DNA of 64,000 nucleotides from assembly GCA_029204225.1 (NCBI GenBank), contig CM055108.1, positions 21,647,644 through 21,711,643 on the forward strand, written 5' to 3'. The notes under the pieces are model-generated. The model made no database searches, was not told the DNA's origin, and was given only the letters and a program-made list of their open reading frames with translations. Below are positions 20,824 to 31,499 of this stretch, piece after piece. The stretch's first letter is position 1. Every line of letters begins with the position of its first letter. This DNA is from Diphasiastrum complanatum. Taxonomy: Eukaryota > Streptophyta > Lycopodiopsida > Lycopodiales > Lycopodiaceae. A program made the translations under genes and the position numbers.

Positions 20824-22221
20824 TCAAGGTTGAGGCCCAAGGTTTAAAGAAATAGCTAGAAAATTTGTTTCAGTCTTTCCCTGATTCGAGGAATATTGCA
20901 AACCTGAATCGACCCCCGAAAGTACTTGTTGCCAATATTCTCCCAAAAAAGGATCGGACTCATACAGTCCTTGAAGAGATTGAAACAACCTCAGTTCTAT
21001 AACAGTAAAGCACAACTGATTAATAACCGGTAACCGACTCAAAGCATCCGCTAGAGTATTTTAACTTCCTTTACAATAACGTATATAAAAGTCAAAAATT
21101 TGCATCAGCTCAACCCATCTAGCTTGTCTCCCCTTTAAATCTGTAACATCACAGAAATATCGAAGAGTTTGATGATCCGTCAAAACTTTAAATCTGGCTC
21201 CATACAAATAATGTCAACAAATTTTCAAGGAATGAACAATTGCAAACAGTTCCTTCTCATAGGTACAATACCTAGACTGAGCAGGATTGAGTTTCTTGCT
21301 TTCATAAGCCACAAGATGTCCACTCTGCATCAAAACAGCTCCAATAGCATAACCACTGGCATCGGTCCTAACCACAAAAGCCTTATTAGGATCGCCAATG
21401 ATTAGTATTGGTGCCGAAGTGACACTTTTCTTAAGCAACTCAAAACCATTATTCATATTCTCCGTCCACACCACTAGTGGACTCTCAGCCCTCCGGCTTA
21501 GCTTCTTATAGCCTTTCAAGGCCTGGGTAAGAAAAAATGCCAATAGAGCAAATTGGAGAATATGTCGACGGAAAAATCCTACAAACCCCAAGAAAAACTC
21601 GATTTTCCGAACTGTGGTCAGAATAGGCCAAACAATAACCCTCTGGATACAATTGGCCTCAATTTCCACTCCCCATTTGGAAATCTTATGCCCCAAGTAG
21701 GACAATTCCTTAGCAAAAAAGTCACACTTAGACTCCTTGGCAAAGAGCTTTTCCCTTCTTAGAATGTCCAAGACAATCCTAAGATGCTCTTTATGTTCTG
21801 CCAAAGTCTTACTGAATACTAGGATATCATCTAAAAATAGCACTATGAATTTTTCCAAATATGGCCTGAACAAATTGTTCATCATCTGTTGGAAAGTTGC
21901 TGGTGCATTGGTCAAACCAAAAGGCAACACCAAAAATTCGTAGTGACCAAAGCGAGTTCAAAATCTGGTTTTTGGTATATCTTCTGCCTTAATACGTATC
22001 TGATGGTAGCCCGATCTTAGATCTATCTTGGTAAAGTACCCAGCACCACCAAGATAGTCTATTAGATCATCCATCCGCGATAGTGGATATCTATTCTTAA
22101 CGATTACCTTTTTCAATTTCTTATAGTCGATGCAAAACCTTATAGTCCCATCCTTCTTGGCAACCAAAACTACTGGTGATGCCCAAGGAGACTTACTAGG
22201 TTGTACCCACCCCTTTTTCAT
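20824..22221 (-). pseudogene. Ty3/gypsy reverse transcriptase and RNase H
   Basis: One frame (minus strand) carries [46 protein letters not shown] and the catalytic FLDDILVFS. It continues with WTENMNNGF, RTDASGYAIGAVLMQ, LTDHQTLRYF and the end ADALSRLP. In-frame stops lie at 21955-21957 (before TRFGHYEF), 21214-21216 and near 21061. At least the first two fit CGA-to-TGA changes. The protein would copy the element RNA and degrade the template. It looks once functional, then decayed mainly by point mutation. Confidence 0.92.
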
Positions 22222-22361
22222 GTAATCATGTAATTGCCTATTTACCTCAGCCTCTTCCGATGAACTTATCCTATAAGGATGTTGTGCGATTGGAATTGCT
22301 CCAAGTATTAGGTCAATTTTATGATCAACTGTCCTTTCTGGTGGTAAACCTACAAGAAGGT

Positions 22362-23420
22362 CTAAAAAAACATCATTGAATTCATGCCTAAGTTCATTAT
22401 AGGCTTAAATTTTGTAGTGTTCTCATTGGATATATTCATGGCATTTATGTTAAGTTCATCATCATTGCAACAAATGATATCATTATGAAAACATAAATAA
22501 ACTTTAAAATCAAAATTCTTTATAATAGAATTAAGTTCATGTTTAGAATAAGGGTTAACATTTTTAGTGTCAACACTTAAACTAGCCTTGATCTTAATTA
22601 AAGAATTCTCATGCATGAAAGATAAAGATTTTTCAACAAAATCAATTCTCAATGACTTGTTCTTATCAAAATGTCGTTGTTGCCTAAGAACAATATCTAC
22701 ATTAGCTAATTGAACAACATGGAATTCTAGTTTTTCAGAATAATCTTGAATGTGCAATTCTACATCAGGAACAATAAAATCCATCAAATCGGAATTACTT
22801 CTCAATGCCATTGTCACACAGTATTTCTTCTCATTTTTTTGGTAGGAAGGCTTAGCGTTTGCACCAAATTTGTCAAAAAGGACATTAACAACTTGATCAT
22901 TAACTCTACCTTTAATGCAAATAAGGTCATTAGGTCCAAAAACAAAAGAACTAAGGAAACAAACATCCATTTCATTACTTCAAGATATATTACCTAAGGT
23001 TGAAGCTTGTTTTTGGATGCAATCACGTGCAAGGTGACCCTCACCATTGCACTTGAAGCATAGGTTATTCTTACGAGCTTCGGCTTTATCATTGCCACCT
23101 TGATGATTTTTAAAAATTTTCTTGGTTTTCTTAGGGTTGTTGGAATTGGGATGTGTCTCACTAACAGCTTCCCTATCCTTCCTCTTAAATTGGAAACCTT
23201 TTTTCTGCTCATTAGGCTGTTGAACCCTAGGTGGCTTAGGTGTGTTATCAAAGTATTTTGCAGCCCCAATAGCATCTTCTAGGGTTTTGGGATGGTTCCT
23301 ACGAACATCCACTTGATAATCTTTTGGTAACCCATCAAGTGCCACATTGGATGGGTTTGATAGATCAAATGTTGGGTTTTCATTGGTTTGATCCATTGGA
23401 GTTGCTTGTGTGTTTTTCAA
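22362..23420 (-). pseudogene. Ty3/gypsy gag C-terminus with CCHC knuckle and protease-like region
   Basis: Frame 23420-22980 has a basic region (KKGFQFKRKDRE) and one complete zinc knuckle, CFKCNGEGHLARDC. After a stop near 22980 the same frame continues through a protease-like segment (VNVLFDKFGANAKPS, with the usual DSGA changed) to 22362. The reverse transcriptase lies in a different frame, so a shift is needed between 22362 and 22221. The gag N-terminus is absent: similarity ends near 23420, where C-rich DNA begins. The protease catalytic Asp-Ser/Thr-Gly is not intact. Confidence 0.8.
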
Positions 23421-23536
23421 TTATGCAAATACAACAACAAGTGCTCAAATTAGAATGATAGAAATGCCTCAATTCTTACAACCGCTTTCGCCCGTCGCCA
23501 CTGCATCCAACCGTATTCAGCCGCACTACGACTACT

Positions 23537-24040
23537 CTCGCCCACCTCTACCGCAACACACTTTCAATCGTATCCAGCCGCATTCCATTGTAAACGACCG
23601 CATACCATTTAACCGTCCTTTCGTCCTCTCACCCTTCCATCTCCATCGGAACCAGAGCCACCTCTTCAATCTCGACCGACGGCCCTGCATTAGATCTCAA
23701 CCGACGCCCATCTCTCAGATCTCAACCGACGGCGCTCTGTGACATCTCAACCAACAGCCCTCAGTCCAATCTCGACCGACGGCCCTACCTCGCCCACCTC
23801 TACCGCAACACACTTTCAATCGTATCCAGCCGCATTCCATTGTAAACGACCGCATACCATTTAACCGTCCTTTCGTCCTCTCACCCTTCCATCTCCATCG
23901 GAACCAGAGCCACCTCTTCAATCTCGACCGACGGCCCTGCATTAGATCTCAACCGACGCCCATCTCTCAGATCTCAACCGACGGCGCTCTGTGACATCTC
24001 AACCAACAGCCCTCAGTCCAATCTCGACCGACGGCCCTAC
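23537..24040 (+). repeat. Perfect 252-bp tandem duplication
   Basis: Bases 23537-23788 and 23789-24040 read identically when followed through line by line, starting at CTCGCCCACC and ending GACGGCCCTAC. Zero differences over 252 bp suggests a very recent event. The unit length is a multiple of three. It embeds the first monomers of the ACCGACGG minisatellite that continues to the right. Confidence 0.9.
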
Positions 24041-24480
24041 GTTAGATCTCAACCAATGCCCATCTCTCAGATCTCAACCGACGACACTCTGTGACATCTC
24101 AATCGACAGCCCTCAGTCCAATCTCGACCGACAGCCCTACGTTAGATCTCAATCGGCGCCCATCCTCAGATCTCAACTGACGGCACTCTGTGACATCTCA
24201 ACCAATAGCCCTCAGTCCAATCTCGGACGACAGCCCTACGTTAGATCTCAACCGACGCCCATCCTCAGATCTCAACCGACGGCACTCTGTGACATCTCAA
24301 CCGACAGCCCTCAGTCCAATCTCAACCGATGCACTACAGTTAGATCTCAACCGACGGCCCTCAGTTAAGTCTCAACCGATGGCCATTGTCAAATCTCAAC
24401 CGAGGGCCTGCTTGAAATCTCAACCGGAGCCGGAACCCTTTGTTCAAATCTCAACCAGAGCCGATCGTCAGATCTCGACC
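24041..24480 (+). repeat. ATCTCAACCGACGG minisatellite with ~100-bp higher-order unit
   Basis: A short core (ATCTCAACCGACGGC and variants) recurs every 20-30 bp. Four cores make a unit of 99-100 bp beginning GTTAGATCTC; three such units follow each other from 24041 to about 24338. Degenerate single cores then continue to ~24480. Spacing and sequence are too irregular, and spacers too similar, for a CRISPR array. Confidence 0.85.
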
Positions 24481-26200
24481 GAAGGGGTCCCTCACCATCT
24501 CAGCCAGACCAAATCCACGCAAGCCCCTCGAGATTTTCAACCACGATCACCACTGATGAGTACCACATACATCAGCTTGAATCGACGATCTATCTGTCAA
24601 CCCACACAAGCCACAGGTTGCACCGCTGTAAACGCAAGCAACTACATGGGCCTATGTCTGCATTAGGCCATAACGACCGCGTGACAGCCGTCAGGTTGAC
24701 TCTTGCTCTGTAGCAACCACAAATACACCGTTGAGCGTCGCAACCATCTTCCATCGCCAACAAACAGCACTACATCTATCATATTCACCGCTATCGCAAT
24801 GCATCCACCCTTGACCGTGGAGAACACATTCACAGACAGCCCACCTCCATCACACCTAGCTCGCATCTACACCGCAATCCCCCGTCAACCACCGCACACA
24901 ACTCTCCTAACTACCTCCGCATAAAACACCTTCCTTCTTCATTAAACCACCTTCCTCACATCGCAACTGACCGCATGCCATCCCGTTAAACACACCTTCC
25001 ACTTCAGTCGCAATAATCCGCACTCTCCCCACCTTACGGACCACCTCCACCTGCATCCTCAATCACACGTCACAACCATCGCAATCATCCCCATCCCGTT
25101 AAACCGCATTCTCTCACATCACAACCGTCATCCATCATAACTCGTAGGCATCGTAATATATCGTAACCATACAAATCGTAAACAATCGCAAATCACCGTC
25201 ATCCATCGCAAACTGTACGGACTGCCATCCACCATAACCCGTAGGTATAGCAGCCCACCGCAAACCGTTGCCATCCATCCCGAACCATAGGATCCATCCA
25301 CCATCGCAAACACACGCAACTCACTGTCATCCATTCTTGTCAATCCTCACAACCGATTCCGATTGACACCGTTCGGACCACAGATCACCGCACAACTCCA
25401 CAATCCACTCATCTCCGTTCTCAACCTGTGGAAACCGCAAGCCATCTACACTTTCAATCGTACCCAGCCGCATTCACCCGCACTGACTCGCACTACAACC
25501 ATTGCCACCACCTTACAGCCGTAGCAACCACAGTGATCCCTAGTGACATCCCTTGAATTGTAGTATCACCGTTAACCGTCCCCAACCCTTACACTGTAGT
25601 ATTAACATTGAACCGCACCAGCCGCCTTCAACAGCAAACAACCACCTGCATTCACCATTCACCAACACCAACAAGCACCTGCATTCGCCATTCACAAGCA
25701 CCAACCCACAATCAAACCGTAAACATCCACCTAGACCACACTAAACAAACTGACTGCCAAGAACTGTAGCCACCACATTAGCCTACATTCAATCGCCGCA
25801 CTGCATTTAGCCATATCGTCTGTCACTATACACATACATCCGTCCCAAACGAATTCAACTGCCACAGAACGCACTCAACCGCAACCATTGCATTCAACCC
25901 CACCTGTCCACCATCACCACCGTAGTCAACCGTCACCAACGTAGTCACCACTAAGCCATAGTGCCTAACCGCATCCAACCGCACTTCTTTGCCCTACGAC
26001 TACCATCGGCAATCTTCACCGCAACACACGGACACCGTAAACCCGCAACTGACTGCACCAGACCACAAATCACCACTAACCACAAACACCCGCAAATAAC
26101 AACAACCCACTGTAACCGTAAACCACACCAGGCCATAAACCATAAATCGTAAACCGTAGGGACATCAAAAAAAAAATAAACTCAAAAACACCAGTACCCA

Positions 26201-27415
26201 ATGGACCAAACAAAAGACCCTAAAATTTCAGACGATTATCCATACGAGGTTAGATCCCCTGTAGCTGAACAAATCAGACGTCATAGGTTCTATCGAATGA
26301 GAGCCCAACTTCTTTTTTTTGCATCCACAAACCCATTCGAGGAACAAGAACCTGATAGAGCCGAGTCTTCACGCGCACGACCTCATTTTTCCGGTGTTGA
26401 GCCCTCACAGGTCAGAACCAAACCTAATGGAGTTCTTGCTACCCACGAAGCTCATTTTGAAAGACGTACACCCAAGCTAGATCTACCAAAGTTTGACGGT
26501 AGTTCGGACCCTCAAATATTTTTGCAAATCTTTGAGAATGCATGTGATGTGTATGGCGAAACATCTCCTGATGCTATGGTCCAACTGTTTTCGATGACCA
26601 TGATCGCTAAAGCATGTGATTGGTTTTTCAACCTCGATCGTGACGAAAAGACAGACTGGTCAATTTTAAAAGAATCCTTTATCAAGCATTTTAAGCCCTT
26701 TTGCTTGATCGAGAGCCCTTTTGTCAAATTGAGTAACATCAAAATGACAAAAGATGAGCGTGTACGAGACTATATCAAGCGTTTCAAACGCCTCAAAAGT
26801 TAAGTCCAAGAACAGCCCTCTGAACAGATGCTCATCATGTGGTTCCTAGTCAGACTTCCAAGATGGATTAGACGCGAGCTTAAATCCAATGATGAATATA
26901 TGAGCCTAAAGTTAGCTATGTCTGATGCCATCAAGGAGGAAGATGAAGGATCAGATGTTGACGAATCCAGGGAAAGGCGAGCACCACGTGCTTCTGTCCA
27001 TGAGTCGAAGCCGATCGAGGATACCCGAGATCGGCTTTGGAAATCTCAGTTGGAGCTGTTTAATAAGCAACACCAACTATAGATGGAGAAACTCACCAAT
27101 GAGTTTCAAACTACCCTGAAGTCTATCCAAATCAGTATGCCTGGTCAGTCAAACCTTGCACAGGTACCTTATAGACAAAAAACAATATGGTGCCCACATT
27201 ACCAGGCTACGCATCATGTTGATGCTTGTCCTTCATATCCGCCTATCCAAGCACATACAGTCCAACAATATGAAGCACAACCATCACATTCTTGACATTC
27301 CTTGACTTATCCCGAATATCCACCAAAAAAGTCCAGAACCATTAGCCATACAAGATGGCTATGCCGTTATACAAGGGCCATTGCACACCAGATGTTTCAT
27401 CTGTGGTGAAACTGG
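26201..27415 (+). pseudogene. Ty3/gypsy gag, 5' part
   Basis: The ATG at 26201 opens a frame with a typical retrotransposon gag core: LDLPKFDGSSDPQIFLQIFE, then DWFFNLDRDEKTDWSILKE and DERVRDYIKRFKRL. The frame has stops at 26801-26803 (TAA), 27080-27082 (TAG, probably from CAG) and 27293-27295 (TGA), but no frameshift. It reaches the first half of a zinc knuckle, CFICGETG, at 27392-27415, where a MITE cuts it. Gag would form the particle shell packaging element RNA. Confidence 0.88.
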
Positions 27416-27793
27416 CATTAGAGGAGCTTTGAGCTCCAAAAAAACCCTTTAAAAATTCGTGCAAGATGTAGTTTATATTATTAAAATATTATAACACTAA
27501 TACTTTTGACTTGCCATAACTTTTTAGTCGTAGCTCAAAAGTATATCACATAACATATCATTGGAAAGCCCTTGTCGAGCGCTTTCCAATGCACTAAACT
27601 CCGCTAAATTCGGACTTACCACTAAGAAGCTATGCCATTTTTAGTGTGGAATCAAAATGTGGACTCAAAAAGTTACGTTACGTAGATTTCAAATTTGAGT
27701 GTTTTGATTGGTCCATGTGTAAGACAAAATTGAGAAAAAATATAAAAAGAATCTTTACAAAGGGTCTTTTTTGGATTTAGAACTCCTCTAATG
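27416..27793. mobile_element. 378-bp MITE inside the gag zinc knuckle
   Basis: The termini are inverted: CATTAGAGGAG at 27416 and CTCCTCTAATG ending at 27793, extending imperfectly to ~45 bp (both contain CCAAAAAA and ACCCTTT in register). Removing the segment restores CFICGETG followed by HFMVDC, a standard CCHC knuckle. Flanks are GG and CC; reading the boundary one base further in gives a possible 2-bp GC duplication. There is no coding capacity. A hairpin lies in its centre (27559-27591). The superfamily is not clear from the termini. Confidence 0.9.
27559..27591. other. Perfect hairpin inside the MITE
   Basis: CATTGGAAAGC and GCTTTCCAATG form an 11-bp stem around an 11-base loop, near the middle of the MITE and distinct from its terminal repeats. 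Confidence 0.7.
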
Positions 27794-28000
27794 CCACTTC
27801 ATGGTTGATTGTCTAGTTAAGACCCAGTACCATGCTGAGGGTCCCAACTGTATTAGAAAACACAGTCTCAAAGACTGTCCAAAACAACCAACTAAGATCC
27901 TACCTGCCCATCACGTCAGTTATGAATCACAATAGGATCCTCACGACAACACAACACGAGCACCATAGCACCCAAAAGCTCAACCTGCTGCTCACTTGAG
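27794..28000 (+). pseudogene. Ty3/gypsy gag, 3' part
   Basis: The frame resumes after the MITE with HFMVDCLVKTQYHAEG and then CIRKHSLKDCPKQPTK, which looks like the eroded second zinc knuckle. Motifs fade by about 28000 and no protease or reverse transcriptase follows, so the element is truncated. Confidence 0.75.
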
Positions 28001-29692
28001 AAGTTTCTTGCAAACTTCTAAATTACCAATCAACACATGCTAATCAGATTTCCAATGTGCCAATCCACAATAAATCTACGATTCGGAAATCCATATAGAG
28101 ATTCGGTTATGGATCTCTTGTTCAACGAGGTCCTCAGGACATAGTACCTCAACCACACCTGCATCTCAAGCTATCAATGATAGTAGATTTTCGTGTCACC
28201 TACCCTGCCTTGTTTTGACAAGGGCATGTCAAAGTAAGTTTCATCACTCTACAAAACAATGGCATATTGCAACTGTCAAGGTAAATTATCAATGTTGATG
28301 AATGCAAGTTTTGTTCGACAAGTGCTCTACAATTCTCACTCTTTGTCACATTTGTTTATTTCCTTGTTTCTCTTCACCTATTTTGTGTGATTGATTTTTG
28401 CATAAGGAATAGCTACTGCACGAGAGTCTTCTATAGAGCATCTCTAGAACACATTTTCATTCATTTATCCATCTTCAAATTCCCTTGTACAACAGTTTAG
28501 GATTTTTGAGACATATGAGAAATCCATGTCAAATTAGAGTTGATTCCTGCATCTCATTGCCATATTATTTTTTGAGTTAACTACAGCAAGATCGAAACAA
28601 ATTTAGTTAAAATTTGTTCAATCTTTAGTCCAGTCGCATGTTCAATGAGTTTCAACTACGTGTTCCACATGCCGATCCAATCCTGAGCATGAACAGTTAC
28701 CAGCAACAACATCCCAACAAACAGATTTGGGGGGGAGAGAGAGAGTGGATCTGCTTGGATCCATTGGAATAGTTACGCTGCTAGCAACAACACCAGCAAG
28801 ATCGACAGCCAAGTTCACAAACCCAAAGTCGACAACGACAAGGCTAAGAAGACAGATGGGCAATCCAAAGCGACTCGATCAGAAGAAGTATCCCAGTCAC
28901 GACGAAGATCCTTCAGAAAGAAAAAAAACACAAGCATTGGAAAACCAGTCTCCTTCTTCAACCGACCTCTTGCCATACTTTTGCGCCCATTCTCATGCCT
29001 ATCGCCCACACCATCTACCGTTGTCACTACCACCCTTCCCTCCATCCATTTGTTTATCATTAGTTTACTATTCTTCTGAGAAATCCCTAGTTTTTATAGT
29101 CCTACTGAAGCAGTTGAAAGATCATTGCAAATGTCTTGCCGAGACCAATTGCCACCTACAATGGTTGATCAGCCAAAAGAAGACCTACAAAAGCAGGCGA
29201 AGCAGCTAGAATACATCCAAAATTAAGCAAAGAAGCTAAGGAGGAAAGGAAAAAGCTTAAGCAATAGATGAGTCAGATCAATCTTGATCAAAAGAAACTC
29301 TCTGGAGTAATGATAGTTGAATCCCCTCTTATGAAGCCCAAGTAGATCCAAAAGTAACGGATCATAAGAAAGAGCTCCAGAAAATGAAAAATGAAGACAT
29401 CCGTGAACCTGCAAAATAAAACGAGCTCCTCATCCAACAAGTGGTGGTCGAAGCTCGACATTGCAAGGGTCCAAGGCTGCAACTGTAGAACTATCAGTTC
29501 CTTCACCCTACCACCAAGCCTTCATCATGTTTCCTTACCGTTACCAAACCGTCCATCCAAAACTGTTCCTACTGCCAATTTTTGATGAATCCATCCCCTT
29601 GAGACTGATAATCAAAGTTTGTGCAACCTGCAGGTCAATGGTTTTCCTTGAGACTGGAACTTCAACTGAGAGAATAACCACGGAAACACCCA
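28001..29692. other. Unassigned DNA
   Basis: A plus-strand 160-codon frame (28727-29209) has low-complexity Ser/Pro/His content and no recognisable motif. I would not call it a gene. A short purine-rich run lies at about 28730-28743. No LTR ends were found. Confidence 0.35.
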
Positions 29693-30200
29693 GAAGCGAA
29701 TGGAGGATACAGACCTCCTAGAAGATAGAATCTGCCAAGAAACCAAAGATAAAACCGTCAATGGCAGATACAAGTGACAAAACAAAGAGACACATGGAAA
29801 GCACTTGAGCATGCAAGTTGTGAAGCTGCTGAGAGCTCTCAAGTTTTGAGAATGTCAACCACCTATAGCAATAAAACATTCTGATCCAATTGTGGCAATT
29901 TATAAAAAATAATTTTTGTGTTACAGACCGACGACAATAAGAACTTGGTTTTATGTAAGCGAATGAAGATCTACACTTTTTCAAGTACCATTCGAAGATG
30001 CCAATGCAAAAGCGGAGCGACATCGTCCAATATGGGTTGCAGTGGGTCCTGCAACACATTAGGGGTGGGATGATGTTGGCTGATTCTGTCGAATCCCCAA
30101 GATACTTGGACAGAGCAACTCAAGAGCATCTCTCACCTTAGACGGAGGAGGTCTCTGAGAAGTCGAGACCAACGAAGACTGAGAGCCGAGAAATACTATC
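29693..30200 (+). repeat. Segment duplicated at 61469-61908, copy 1 with intron-like extra block
   Basis: From GAAGCGAATG to GAGCCGAGAAATACT this copy matches 61469-61908 in the same orientation at an estimated 80-85%. Copy 1 carries an additional 73 bp (29854-29926) that begins GTCAAC and ends TTTTTGTGTTACAG, where copy 2 is continuous. I do not recognise a protein. A shared ATGGCAGATACAAGTGAC is followed by a short reading frame that is not conserved further. Confidence 0.75.
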
Positions 30201-31499
30201 CCTTCTGATAGATCTGTTCTGCTATCCATGGTCAGATTGAGTATGCGACGATTTCTCATCAGATGAAGTATCTTCATTTCTTTTATTACTTCGTGATGGT
30301 TTAGTATTAGTAGCATTCTCCTGTATTGTGCTATCTTCATCTTCATCATCTTCAACAATCAAGGAAATACCTACAAATTTCACTTTGTCGCACTAATAGA
30401 AAAAAAAATAGACAGTAGAAACTATGGCTAATTAAAATTGGAGGAGTCTCACAAGATTGATCATAACTTGAGCAATATAATTCCAAATGGAGAAAACTCA
30501 ATACCTCCAAAAAGCTGAAATCAAGAGCTACAAACCTAAAATAAGAGATCAAATAAAACACAAAAAATAAGGGATCAAAATTTGACCCAAGGCATTCTAG
30601 AGTTTGAAATTTCAAGAAATTAAAAAGAATAAGACTACCAAATTCAAGAAACATCTAAACCTAATGACAATCATGAAAGATCATGATGTAGTTTGGATCT
30701 TATGATCTGATACCAAGAAATGTCATGTGAAAAATCCAAGCAAATAGCAATAATAATGGAATTAAAGCTAGTAGCAAAAAAAGTTACAAGGCATTCATGA
30801 TAACATGCACATAAAAAGCAAATGGCAGAAGGATCTCAATGGAATCACAATAGAAATGAGCAAATGATTACAAAGATATTAAAAAGGGCATGGATTTATG
30901 TAGATAAGGCACATGAGACCTAGCAATGAAAATCCCCAAGCTAATATTCACAAAGACGAGGCTAAGAGCTCTCTCATTTGCAAATGGGCCAAAAGATTCA
31001 AAAATTGATGTCTCTTGCCTAATTATAGACAATGTCATAACTTAACTAAACTATCTTGAAGGACAATTAGCCCTTGTTAAGTCTTATTACATGTATTTGG
31101 ACCCATATTGGACTATTATCCTTACTAAGGTACTTTGAAGGGCCTAAAGAGAGAACTGCCTATATGTGAGGTATGTCATGGCCATCACTCTTCTTTCTCT
31201 TCTTCTCTATTCTCTTCTCCTCTATGCTCATTACTCCCTTGCAGTGCCCAGCTACATCTTCTAGAGTGCAATCTACCGTTGATCCTTTCATCAATTTTGA
31301 ATCGCCATTCATTGCTTGTCTAAAGCGCAAGCTAGCCACGACCGATTGAAGGTTGTGTTCAATTTATAAGACAATTCATGCATATGTAAACCATTAAATA
31401 ACTGCCACATGACATTGCCTAAGCACTAAACTTTTTCTGATTTTCAATCACTGTCTTTTCCACGGATAATATACTCACTGGCCGCTAGCAATGGCTGAT
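30201..31499 (-). other. Partial LTR end with primer-binding site, otherwise unassigned
   Basis: On the minus strand TGGTATCAGATC at 30715-30704 matches the tRNA-Met primer-binding site in its first ten bases. It lies five bases after a CATGACA end at 30721, as expected for a 5' LTR extending to higher coordinates. The LTR start could not be found. Downstream (30703-30201) is AT-rich with no gag. No other feature is visible to 31499. Confidence 0.45.

Larger units (their letters stand above)
23430..26200 (+). other. C-rich, G-poor stretch upstream of a Ty3 gag
   Basis: For ~2.7 kb the plus strand is rich in C and A and poor in G, with countless ACCGCA, AACCGT and ATCGCA words. CpG dinucleotides are abundant, unlike the rest of the window. 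Several open frames occur only because stops are rare in this composition. The stretch runs directly into the ATG of a Ty3 gag at 26201, so a long untranslated leader of that element is a plausible reading. No LTR or primer-binding site was found at its left edge. Confidence 0.55.

Noticed and set aside
24041-24480. CRISPR-like array of a repeated ~14-base core
   Set aside because: The spacers are themselves similar, spacing is irregular, the genome is a plant with introns-type flanks and retroelements, and there are no cas genes. It is a minisatellite.
23410-26152. Several long plus-strand frames in the C-rich tract
   Set aside because: Stops are rare because of the composition. The peptides are translated repeats without conserved residues.
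28727-29209. 160-codon plus-strand frame
   Set aside because: Low-complexity composition with no domain, no conserved pattern and no promoter-like context.
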